DNA from: Aspidiotus rigidus
Lineage: Eukaryota; Arthropoda; Insecta; Hemiptera; Diaspididae
Reading direction: 5' to 3'
Assembly (NCBI GenBank): GCA_035079385.1
Contig: JAVHKY010000013.1
Location: 16,862,001-16,926,000, forward strand
DNA length: 64,000 bases
Part shown: positions 11,745 to 22,066 of the stretch, piece after piece
Numbering within the stretch: the first letter of the stretch is position 1
Layout: the number at the start of each line of letters is the position of its first letter
Made by a program: the position numbers and the translations under genes
The notes under the pieces: generated by a model
The model's database searches: none
What the model was told of the DNA's origin: nothing
Seen by the model: only the letters and a program-made list of their open reading frames with translations

Positions 11745-12860
11745 GACTCACCCTACTTTCCCACCCATTCATTTCCATTGCCTAGTCCCCGTGTTGCTCG
11801 AATTATCCCGTTGGGCCTTACCTATACCTGAAGTAATATACAAACTACATATACTCGTAATTTACCGCTGCCTCTATCTAGAAGTACTAAACTTGACACT
11901 TTTCCCAACACTACCCTCTGTTTCACACATGGATCAAAAATCAAAAACCAAGTCGGTTTCGCGTTTTCAATTAGAAACGAAATCTTTTTCGTCTACACAG
12001 CAACTCTGTATCAATTTTAATGCTGAAATCCAAGCAATACCCCGCATTTTCCTATATCGCCAATGACTCCTTGTCCGCCTTAAGGGCAATTAACAATATA
12101 GACTCTACACACCCACTCGTCTCACACATCCATGATTTTCTCTTCGTTACCTTATCATCTCTTCGTTGTGACGTGACTTTAATCACGGTTCCCAGTCATC
12201 TGGGGATGCAGGGTGATGAGGAAGTCAATTTAGCCGCCAAAACTGCCACAAAACTTCCACAAATTAACTCCCGTCTCTTTCCCAGCACTGAAAGTAATCT
12301 CATCCACGCCACTCCCTCTAAATTATTTACGAGTGGGTCACACTGAAATTCAATTGAATTTAAATGAATGATAATATGGACAGAAACTGGAGAATGGTAT
12401 CTTTTTACACACATTACAAGGCTCCCTTTCTGGTGATCGTTTCGGGCTGAAATTCAATTGAATTTAAATGAATGATAATATGGACAGAAATTGGAGAATG
12501 GTATCTTTCTACACCTATGACAAGGCTCCCGTTCTGCTGATCGCTTCAGACAAAATCAAATCTTATCGAACAAATTAACCAAATAAAAGCCATCTCCAAA
12601 TTGGTCACTCATGCTCACCTTCTTTCCAGCCCATTCCCGCTTTCATACCTCACGGTTACTCATATTCAGCTTCTACTCAACAAATTTCACCGTCCATCGA
12701 AACAAGTCTCGTCGATGACCTTCCATCCATCCGAAACATCATCTCTTATCTAAAAGCAGCAAATTACAACCAACGTACCGGAAATCAATTCACCATCAAG
12801 CTTACAATCCGAGTGCAGTTAAACGACTGTGAAATGAAATAAATAAAAAATAAGGTAAAC
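11745..12860 (+). pseudogene. I-clade LINE fragment, RNase H domain and C-terminus
   Basis: Reads, across two frames, SKTKSVSRFQL with an AEIQAI block (about 11930-12045), then NDSLSALRAINNIDSTHPLV (about 12060-12120) and VPSHLGMQGDEEVNLAAK (about 12188-12243). These are the RNase H blocks of I-clade LINEs, including the Asp of SDS/NDS and the late Glu/Asp region. The C-terminal tail (DDLPSIRNIISYLKAAN, about 12715-12767) follows. A tandem duplication (12343-12550) sits inside. The end at about 12860 is A-rich. Confidence 0.75.
12343..12550. repeat. 104-bp direct tandem duplication inside the LINE tail
   Basis: Two adjacent units start at 12343 and 12447 with CTGAAATTCAATTGAATTTA, and differ at a modest number of positions along their length. 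Confidence 0.85.
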
Positions 12861-13230
12861 ATTTTTACTCGTAAATTTCACGTCGTATTATTAGACTACT
12901 TATTATTGAGCAAAAGATATTCGTTTCATTGACACTAGAATTACGATGACATACACAGACAGTTCTTCTCCACTTCGCAATTTGGGTGAAAATAAAATCT
13001 ACTCTCCAAACTCCTACTTTTTCATACACTCTTTTCGATATCAAAAATTTGTCCTCTTTTTTATCGCGAAAATGTTAACCGAGATTTATCTGAACTGAAA
13101 TTATTATTCAGATAATCGAAGAATTATCCATTTTCCCTCATATCTTTCATTTCCTTAAACATCTTCCGGAATCCATCACAATTTGACTTACATAATTCAT
13201 AACAAATTTGTTAAACGAGGTAAGGCCTAG
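12860..13230. other. Intronic sequence, nothing recognised
   Basis: AT-rich with no feature seen. Confidence 0.3.
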
Positions 13231-13284
13231 TTGCCATCCTCCAACACCCTGTTTATTTTTATTTTTATTTATTTATTTATTCAT

Positions 13285-13327
<43 letters not shown>

Positions 13328-13525
13328 TTTTTTATTATTATCATTATTTTGTATTTTTGTATTTTTTTTTCCTTCTAAATTTCTGTAATTTTGTTTTTCT
13401 CTTCCTTGTTTTGTAATGTTTTTCTTTTTATTTTTATCTTTATTTTTTATTTTGTTTATTTGTTTATTTTTTTTTTATTATTTTCACCATAAAGGGTGTA
13501 TAAAGAAAAAAAAAAAAAAAAAAAC
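13230..13525 (+). repeat. (ATTT)n microsatellite and T-rich tract ending in a poly-A run; possible LINE 3' end
   Basis: Long ATTT repeats (about 13258-13330) are followed by T-rich sequence, then CATAAAGGGTGTATAAAG and about 19 A at 13505-13523. That ending looks like the 3' terminus of an I- or Jockey-type LINE. The ORF covering the repeat is low-complexity and not a gene. Confidence 0.6.
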
Positions 13526-14830
13526 TTTACTTCCGCACACAAGAGAAAAAGTATGATAGAATTGTTGAGGAAATTCGACTCCTCTGTCGAAAGTCAACGA
13601 CTTCATTTACAATTTACCTGTCTAGTTTTTCCGTGCTGGTGAAGCTGCAGTTTCAGTAGACTTTTTAATTCGTACATCTCTGCACAAATGAACGAATTTT
13701 ATAGAATTAGATTTTTTCAGTCTTTTTAAAATTTCAGAGTGCAGACAAAATTACTTGTAACAAAGGATGAGAAAAAGTTTGGGCGTGGTACGATTTATTT
13801 TTAGGTACCCTAGAAATTTCCCCGAAAACAAGAAGCAAAATATTAGGTATTCTAGGAAGACATCTTCGATCATGTTATATGACGAATAATAGTAGGAATT
13901 TCATCAATGAGCCCTTTTGTTTTTCTCTTTCGTGATATCATTCATTCGAGTACGACGCTCACAAACTAAGATAATTGCATTAAAATATAAGAAATACGAG
14001 CACACAATCACAAAGCGTTCATTTCGGATTGATGATGATGAGACGTTTTAAGGCAAAAGGCACCTACGCAATATTCGCTATACTTGTACGGAAAATCAAA
14101 AGTCAGTACTACATGCTATTCTACTCTTGCAAATCGTCAGAATGAACGGAATGAATCGACGTTTAACAATATATCACCTGCAGGTAACTAAATACTATAT
14201 ATCGAGCGAAAGGTCGTTGATCTGACATCGTGGAGTCTTACGTATCTGTTGAACACTACGTATTTCTCATTTATATCCGTAAACTGATCATCGACGTATT
14301 ATTTCTAGAGAGGGTTAATGAATCGTGTGTTACATACGATGTATATACGAGAAACAATGCCGTTGAGGAAATGTCAGGCTTGAGACGACCGATGATGACG
14401 GTAATGACTCCCCGTATTGTTCCTTTTCGCTGTCTAGAAAGCAATTCTAACTAACCTCATGTGTTTCTACGGAGTGTACTTCTGGTTTTAAAAGGTGTTA
14501 CATACCGTTCAAACCAATTTAAATTTCGCGTTGTTTAGAGTACATCTTGATCTTCATTCTGAGGGTGATATTATTCATTTTTTTTTTTAATTTTCTTTAT
14601 TATGTATTATATATTACTCAGAGTACTCCGGGTGCTTTTACAATTTCATTTCTCGCACCCAAAGGACCCTGATTTCGAGTTCGTACAAGATTGAAATTTG
14701 TGCAGAGTTCTTTTACGTAATTTTTGGTTGCATGTAATAAAAAAAACTGATTTTTTTTTCTCTCGAATAATACCTGACCGTGGACAGTTATATTTAACTT
14801 AATTCCCATAAGGGTAACTTTTTTTTTTTT
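13525..14830. other. Intronic sequence, nothing recognised
   Basis: No repeat match or coding signal seen over about 1.3 kb. Short ORFs only. Confidence 0.3.
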
Positions 14831-14831
14831 C

Positions 14832-14899
<68 letters not shown>
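14831..14899. repeat. (ATT)n microsatellite
   Basis: About 22 ATT/TTA units. It forms the left flank of the adjacent hAT-like element. Confidence 0.95.
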
Positions 14900-14901
<2 letters not shown>

Positions 14902-15404
14902 GAGACCGGGTTTTTTTGGCATGAATAATGAAAAATTTGGTGCTGAAAATCGAAAATTTGGCATTTTTTGGCACAAACAAAAAAAATACAAAAAGAATGA
15001 TTGAAAGGCATGCAGAACTAACTCAAACAGTATTTTTAGGTTGTATCATAATAATTAAATGTTTTCCAAGATTCTCTTGAGTAAAATTGTAAGGAGCGAT
15101 GACTTTATGACTCAGCTAATGGTAGTATGAGAATAAAGCATAATTTCTCTCTTTTCTCGTTGATGTTACCATATAATTGAAGTTTAACCTCTTTTTTCTC
15201 TCTATTTTTCTTCGATATTTCTTTACTTCAGCAATTTCACCACTTTTTGGCATTATTTGGCATTTATACTCGTTTTTGGCATTTTTTGGCACAATCAAAA
15301 TTTTTTCCCAGGCTCCCTAACCCCTCAAGCGTATTTTTATTCGGTTTTCATGCTTCCCGCCCTCCAGGAAATGATTTGACAAATGCCATCGAATCCGGTC
15401 TCTA
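14900..15404. mobile_element. Non-autonomous hAT-like element, copy 3
   Basis: Inverted ends TAGAGACCGGGTT and ATCCGGTCTCTA, with TTGGCAT phrases inside. Flanks ATTATTAT (14892-14899) and ATTATTAC (15405-15412) agree at 7 of 8 positions, but the left one lies in the ATT microsatellite, so the duplication is less sure than for the copies at 5976 and 53413. Confidence 0.75.
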
Positions 15405-15494
15405 ATTATTACTATTATCATTATTTATTTTACCTATTTCGTTCAAACTATTCTATAAGTTTTTTATCCCTCAAAATTCCTTCGACTATAATAT

Positions 15495-16090
15495 TAAAAT
15501 AGAGATAGTAAAGCAGATCGCAGCAGCCAACGGCTACTCTAGAGGCGTGGCTGAGAGAGAGTCCTTGGGAAAATGAAGGCGAAGAGGGGAACCCATAGCA
15601 GCACAGAAATAAAGTACTCCCGATCTGTAATTTAGGCACATAGTAAAGTACACAAACAAGGTGATAAAAGAGTTAAGGACGGTTACGATGTGAATTTAAC
15701 AACTCGCCCATAATGAAGAGAATAAGCAACGACCAGATGGAAGAAAATGACAGAGAAAGCTTGAGCAAAGTGTACAAACTCAGTTGCGAATAGTGTGAAG
15801 GCGTCTACATCGGTGAGACGGGGAGAAAGTTCGTCGTCTGGAGGAAAAAAACACGAAAATCGAGAGAGATAGAAGATGGCAGGTCTAGAGCAGGCAAATA
15901 AGAATAATTATTCATCGGGGCGGAAGGAAAACCGATCAAAGCTGACACAATATATTGATCATCACTAGGTGTGTCATTGTGATAAAAGTATATCCTTTTC
16001 AGAAATAAACTTGTCACAATGACGAACATCTCAACTGTTTTCAAAAACAACCGCTCCCTCTTCGTTCTAAAAATACCAGGATGAGTAAGA
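15495..16090 (+). pseudogene. Penelope-like element fragment with GIY-YIG endonuclease remnant
   Basis: The + strand reads EIVKQIAAANGYSRG (about 15500-15545), the same post-RT segment as at 7272. It then reads VYKLSCE followed by GVYIGETGRKF (about 15769-15833), the hallmark of the GIY-YIG nuclease that Penelope-like elements carry at their C-terminus. Stops interrupt the frame, including one between the two halves of the nuclease motif. From about 15893 onward the DNA is also present, inverted, at 31680-31870. Confidence 0.72.
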
Positions 16091-16860
16091 GCCTAATTAT
16101 TTATAGAGTAAAAGTTCCACAAAAAATTCTCGTCTACCGGCCAGTGTTTCTCATTTGAGTTAGAAGATTGCCTTTTCCAATGAGTATAACAAAAATCTTC
16201 CCCTCGTCGCTTGAATTTCAAATTGGTTCATCCTTTTGGTCCTGCTACTCGTGTTTCCGAAGGTACAAATTGTGGGAAATAAGGAGTTGGAAAATTGTTG
16301 TACAACAAGCATGCAGATTGCTGAATGATCTTAGTAATGGAGTTGTGGACATCAACACGAGGACCAGTAATCAGCAACAGTATTGGTGTATGGTCTTTAC
16401 AACGTGTACGGTAAATCCAGTGGTGATAACTGTTGCGGCTTACTTGTTACACTTGTATTAGGCTCCTGCGTACATTGTACATTTTACTACTCTCGCAATC
16501 CCCTTGTCAAGTTCATACTTTGAGTGTGCGTCGCGCGGCCTCATCATTCCACAATATGGTAGCAGCGCTTGGTTCCAATTTACTGATCTCTAGGTGGGAA
16601 GATCTAGCTGTACCCGCTGCTGTGGCTCGCTTGTTACACTCAAGTTCTCAACTCCGTTGTATTGCTTGTCACTAGTGCGCGTCCGCTGCACATTCTGGTA
16701 GCCATTATTATTAACCTCGTAGAAGATGACCCTATGTGGACATTAGGGTGGACATCACTCAAAAGCTGACCATTCTTCGACATGGTAACAGCGTGTGGTT
16801 CCAATTTACAGACCTCTAGATTGTGGTGTTGGAGTGTTTAGGATAGATTCAGTTGTGCCT
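15893..16860. repeat. Outer flank shared in inverted orientation with 30788-31870
   Basis: Nearly all of this segment matches the reverse complement of 30788-31870, including a 97-codon chance ORF at 16168 whose inverted partner is disrupted. It begins inside the Penelope-like nuclease region and runs up to the Foldback-like element at 16861. The other copy carries an extra 111-bp hairpin. Sub-repeats inside (GAACTTGAGTGTAACAAGC, AATTGGAACCA) also recur at 28040-28340. Confidence 0.75.
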
Positions 16861-19545
16861 ACTAGTGTAGACAAATTAGAGCCATATTGAAAAAAATATA
16901 TATATATATATTTTCCCGGAGCAAACGTTTCTTTGCTGAAAATGGTTCAGGATGTGGTCCTGAAAAACAAACTAAAAATCCAGCGTTTTCGCCCTGGAGC
17001 TTCTTTCTTTATGGGGGTTAAAACCCCACAAAAATTGGTTTTTCGCCTATATAGCGCGAAATTGAAATTTTATTGAAAAATATTTCAAACAAAAGTTGTT
17101 CCTCGTTAAATTTTCTATCAAATAACGTATACAATTTTCAGCCTATACCAATTTGTGCCTTTGCAAAGGCCGTTCAAAAGAGGATCAAAATCAGTTTTTC
17201 CAAAATTTTATTTAAAAATGTTTCAAACAAAAGTTGTCCTCGTTACATTTGGTATAAAATGAGCTATTCAGCCCTTAGGAGGTTCTTTTTTATAGGGGTT
17301 CAAACCCCCCAAGATTTTGCTCAGATCTTGTCTAATTGACATTTTATTGAAAAATGTTTCAAACAAAAGTTGTTCCTCGTTAAATTTCTTACCAAATAAC
17401 GTATTCAATTTTCAACCTCGGTCAATTAGTGCATTTGGAAAGGGCGTTCGAATGAGGAACAAAATCAGTTTTTCCATATATCTCCCAAAGTTGAAATTTT
17501 ATGAAAAAATGTTTCGAATAAAACTTGTTCCTCGTTGAATTTCCTATCAAATGAGCTATTCAGCTTTCATTATAGAGTAATTAGTCTGTGAAAAAAGTGT
17601 GTTAGGTACATTTTTCCTGTAGGTTTCCTGAACTGAATCTTAGAGGTCGTCTCTCGCACATGACTCGAGCCCCTCCTTCCGTTTATGCCCTGCTTACCAG
17701 TTTTCTACGCTTTCTAATAGTGGTAGTGTACGTTAGCCTGCCGACTTACAGTAGTCGTATATTCGGGGTGGTGGGACTTGATTCTTCGCCTGTGATTCCC
17801 GAGGAATCGACGTCAGTACTGGAGTCATGGTCAGCCTCCTCGTCCTGACATAGTACATCCTGCAAGTCGTCGTAAATGTCGTCTACTACCTCTAATACTC
17901 CACCAGCATTGAGGCTAGTTGCCCAATCTTATTGGTGAACATTTTAATTCTAGGAGGAAAAAAAACAACTATTTTGAAGAAAAATTCAAACAATAAGCTA
18001 CTCATGGTTAAGGCATGATGATAAGCCATTTGAGAAGTATAGTGAAGACAGTTAAACACTATAAGAAAAGAATAAGAGAGGTGAATTTGGCTCTGCGTTG
18101 AAGAAAAAACTGACCAACATTTTGAACAGTACCTCTTCATAATCGAGATCGGAATGACTAAAATACACGTTTTTTCTTCGATGGAAGTGCAAAATTACCT
18201 TCTTTTATGTATGGAATATCTATTGTTCACCTGCTTTTCGGCAGATACAAGCATTTCTAAAACCTTTGGTGCACCCACTAGAAATAAGTTATAGGAGGTG
18301 ATCTGGCGAGGCGCTGGGGCTTCGTTCATTGTTATAGGCTCCAATATTCCATCGATTCGCTTCCATCCCCATTATAATGAATCTTTTTTATGACCAAACC
18401 ACAATTGTACTTGATGGTACACTCTGTATAAATGAAACCGTGCAGCCTCTTCAGTGAGAGGTAGAGAGGCCATTTACTTTCCGGTGGACTTTTTTCACGA
18501 AAAAACCGACATTTGTTCATTGGCTTGTCTCTTGTACTACCGCAGATCAGAGAGTATTGCAGCTGCTATTAGAGTCTTCGATACAACACGACTTCGATTG
18601 TTTTTATTTCAATACCTAGGCACCACGCAAGCCATGAATATGAGAGAAATATTTATTTTATTTCCATCTTTTCAATATTTCTATCACTGGTAAAAAAAAA
18701 AAATAGTCTTCACAATCTGTAATGATGCAAAACTTCCATAAATCAGCACCAAAACTATCTAAATATAAGGAAAATATGGCACATCCTTATCCCCTTTTTA
18801 CAGACTAGATTCTCTATCCTGAAAGCTGAATAGTTCATTTGATAGGAAATTCAACGAGGACCAACTTTTATTTGAAACATTTTTTCATAAAATTTCAATT
18901 TCGGGAGATATATGGAAAAACTGATTTTGATCCTCTTTTGAGCGGCCTTTGCAGGCTTTGCCGGGCCACTAATTCATCTAGGCTGAAAATTGAATACGTT
19001 ATTTGGTAGGAAATTTAACGAAGAACAATTTTAGTTAGAAACATTTTTTAATAAAATTATAATTAGACAAGATATAAGCAAAAGACTATATCTTGGGGTG
19101 TTTAAGCCCCTATAAAAAAAGAACCTCCTGAAAACTGAATAGCTCATTTTATACCAAATTTAACGAGGAACAACTTTGGTTTGAAATATTTTAAATTAAA
19201 ATTTCAATTTTGTGAGATATATCGAAAAACTGATTTTGATCCCGTTTTGAACGGCCTTTGCAAAGGCACTAATTGGTATAGGCTGAAAATTGTATACGTT
19301 ATTTGGTAGGAAATTTAACGAGGAACAACTTTTGTTCGAAACATTTTTTCATAAAATTTCAATTTTGCGTGATATAGGCGAAGAACTAATTTTCGGGGGG
19401 TTCAAACCCCCATAAAAAAAGGAAGCTCCAGAGGGAAAATGCGGGATTTTTAGTATGTTGTTCGAACCATTTTCAGCAACGAAAAGTTTGCTCCAGCAAA
19501 ATTTTTTTTTTTTTTTCAATATTGCTCTAATTTGCCTACACTAGT
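16861..19545. mobile_element. Foldback-like element, copy 1
   Basis: Long inverted ends: left about 16861-17585, right about 18825-19545, starting ACTAGTGTAG and ending CTACACTAGT. Each end is built from four related modules with the shared phrase CAAAAGTTGTTCCTCGTTAAA (left modules near 17090, 17220, 17360, 17520; the right carries the complements). This resembles Foldback elements, whose ends are arrays of repeats. The unique body (17585-18825) matches the body of copy 2 at 29045-30230 in the same direction. No intact transposase is visible, and the flanks show no clear target duplication. Confidence 0.75.
17745..18480 (-). pseudogene. Coding remnant inside Foldback-like copy 1, acidic protein
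   Basis: Minus strand reading over about 17925-17750 gives VLEVVDDIYDDLQDVLCQDE, then a Ser/Thr/Asp-rich run and PTTPN. The same peptide is readable in copy 2 (29340-29225), so the body probably once coded for a protein. A second conserved patch (about 18480-18300) reads EAARFHLYR and then breaks. I recognise no family. The frame is lost between the patches. Confidence 0.4.
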
Positions 19546-20200
19546 CACTGTACGGCAAAGACTGTAATGAAGAACACCCCGATGGTGAAGGAATATTTGG
19601 GAAAACCATATGGATGAAATAAAGAAGACTCTGGGAGCAGATGGAGATTGCAAAGGCTAAGAGGAGAAAAGCCAGTCTGGGACTTCAAAACAAGACTTTA
19701 TCCGCTTTGAATTAAACTTAAGGCCACTGCTCATTTTTCGTGGTTAACCTCCTTCAAGGGTTTTTCTTTGTTTTTGCTCGCTCAGGTTTCCAAGTAGTCG
19801 CGAGAGGATGGCAATTATAAACTTTCACTCTCTTCTGGAATTTTTGATGGACAGAAAATACTCATTATAATCACTACTGAACAAGAAAAAATGAGCATTG
19901 AATTCAGCGTTGAAAATCATTCTAGAAACACATGTTCAAATGACTGCTACAAACGAAAAATTTTTTTTGTTCAGCAGTGATAATCTATTGTGTTGCGATT
20001 GCGAAATTTCGGTGAAACCAAAATATGCACGAGAGACGGGACTGTGGTCGGAGTCCATAACGGTTTGGGGGCCGAACTCACGAAATTTTCATTTTTTCTT
20101 TGTTCGACATTGTGGTGATTTTTTTTTACTAAGAAATGTTTCCGGCGCTCAGTTCTCTTTTGCTACAGGCGCTATTAAAGGGCGATCATAAACTATTTTT
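19546..20200. other. Intronic sequence with a small inverted-repeat element
   Basis: Apart from the element at 19872-19979, no feature seen. Chance ORF at 19898-20191. Confidence 0.3.
19872..19979. mobile_element. Small inverted-repeat element (MITE), CACTACTGAACA ends
   Basis: Ends CACTACTGAACAAGAAAAA and TTTTTTTTGTTCAGCAGTG are inverted repeats, flanked by ATAAT at 19867-19871 and 19980-19984. The ends match those of the 389-bp palindrome at 54891-55279, and an internal TCAGCGTTGAAAA phrase is shared too. Confidence 0.65.
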
Positions 20201-20379
20201 CGACCTTCCTGATATCGTTAGATTTGACTTGACCTTCACACTCCTCTTACCTCACGTAAGGTACTCGTTGAAGATTTGAGTAGAGAAACACGTTTTGTTG
20301 AAAATTAGACCCAGTTTGCAATATCTTAGACTGTACTTCGTAGCAAAAAAAAAAGTATTTTCCGAGACCTCCTCCTCTT

Positions 20380-20930
20380 AACACGAGATTTCGTGAGATT
20401 CGGCTGGACTCTCTCCTACTTTGTAATTTATGGCCGCCATCTTGCAACAACCGTTCGAGGAAATGAAAAATGTTGAGGAGAGTCGTCTGATATTGCTACA
20501 GTGTAATTGTGAGGAGTGGGTGAATAGTTGCGGAGTGAGGCTAATTTGAGGCACGAAAAGATGTGTTGAATGGATAGAGGGAGGGGTCACTTTCACAATG
20601 AGGATATGAAAAAGGCATAAGATGAGTGATGGGATGGTTTTGTGTGAGTCTAGTTCGACGATCGAGGGATGGAATATTATTTTCAATTTGGGCCAGCTGT
20701 AGTTTGAGTGAGATTTGAGGTGCGACCAGGCTTGGGTGATGTATTTGGTAATGTGTTCAGAGAGGTCGGAACGGGAGGGAAAGAAAGAGGGGTCGACTGA
20801 TGGGTGATTGGCTGCCTTTTTGGCTTCATTTTCGATTTTATTCGTTTCCGGAGATTCCCTCGTAGCTGCGTTCCCAGATGAAGAATATTAGAATGGAGTT
20901 TGTGGTGATGAGAGTGTGAATACAATTCAT
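20380..20930 (-). pseudogene. I-clade LINE fragment, region after RNase H
   Basis: Minus strand reads KKAANHPSVDPSFFPSRSDL (about 20825-20765), equivalent to the AAKTATKLPQINSRLFPS stretch of the copy at 12235. Further phrases follow toward the 3' end. It is broken by frameshifts, and no catalytic part is present. Confidence 0.6.
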
Positions 20931-22066
20931 GTGTGGATGAGAAGAAGAGCGGCTGGTGATAGCATTAATCTTATCGACAGAACAATTTATAGAATAAAAC
21001 GCGCAATGCTTAATTTCAGACTGAGGTATTTACGCAGCTGCGTAAGAATTTTTTGTTTTGTATTCTCCCTCTTGTCATCTACGCTTAATAACTTTTTCAA
21101 ATTTACTTCTTCCGCTTTTTCGAAATTTTTAGCCATATTCTTCGCGTAGCAGCATCAAAGAAGGCTCTGCGAGATAATCGAAATTAGTAAGAATTATACT
21201 GTCAATTTTAAAAGCCTAGGGCCAAAGTGAATTTGATTTAATTTATTGTGCTTCACGCGTAAAAATTGATAATTAACTAGCATTAACGATGTTCAACTCG
21301 TTCACCTTTGCCGGTCATTACCATGGGCTACTTAGCTTTATTTGACCTTTTGACTGTCTCCGTTTGTTCAGTCTTTTCCATTTAGTTATCGTTCTCCCTT
21401 TTCCATTATATCTCTCTTTCTCTCCTCCTTATCATTTCTTTCAAATCTCCGCCTTTCCATCGCCGTCTCTGTTTCGTCTCTCCCATCTCTTTATTTCTAT
21501 TTATCGAACTTCCAGTCATTGTGAATTTTCCTATCTACTGTTCATGATTACTAGAATTTTCTGAAAGTCATTTTCCATTAATTTTCTTTTGAGATGAATG
21601 TATTTCTTTCGTTGTCCTCTTTTCGCTCGCCTGTTCTCCGAATTCTACTTTTCTTCCTACGTTTAATTTTTTCATTCGATATCAATTTCTTTGCTCCGTA
21701 CTGTCCTCTTTTTCTTATTCTCTTTCCCTTTTATCATTTTTGAAAATTATTGACTTTTACTATCTCGCTTCCTCAGTCTGCTTCTTTTGACACATCGTTT
21801 TCATCTTCATGAGACTTTCAACTTCATTTTTTTTTTTTTTAAATATCAAGCGAATAGAAGAATGCGTTGTGTGTGTCCGTGTCGTACTTATGGGAGGTGA
21901 AAGGTAGCCCAGCCACCGCGACTCTCCTCGACGTGCTGCTGTTCAACCGTTGTCAGAGCTTTCTAGGTCCTCGTTGGACGTTGGTTCTGCCTTGATCAGG
22001 TTCCCTTAGCTCAGGCTACAGGATTATCATCAGTTGTGTCGCAACTGGAGAACAAGGGCTTAACCA
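20930..22066. other. Intronic sequence, nothing recognised
   Basis: Includes a strongly T/C-rich stretch (about 21350-21840) on the + strand. No coding signal supported. Confidence 0.3.

Noticed and set aside
13231..13416. ORF of 61 codons rich in Phe, Tyr, Ile and Leu
   Set aside because: It is the translation of an ATTT microsatellite.
14618..15011. Two ORFs with runs of Ile or Asn
   Set aside because: They translate the ATT microsatellite and its neighbour element.
16168..16461. 97-codon ORF repeated in inverted form at 31267-31479
   Set aside because: Its conservation follows from the DNA duplication. The frame is not kept in the second copy, and the peptide looks random.
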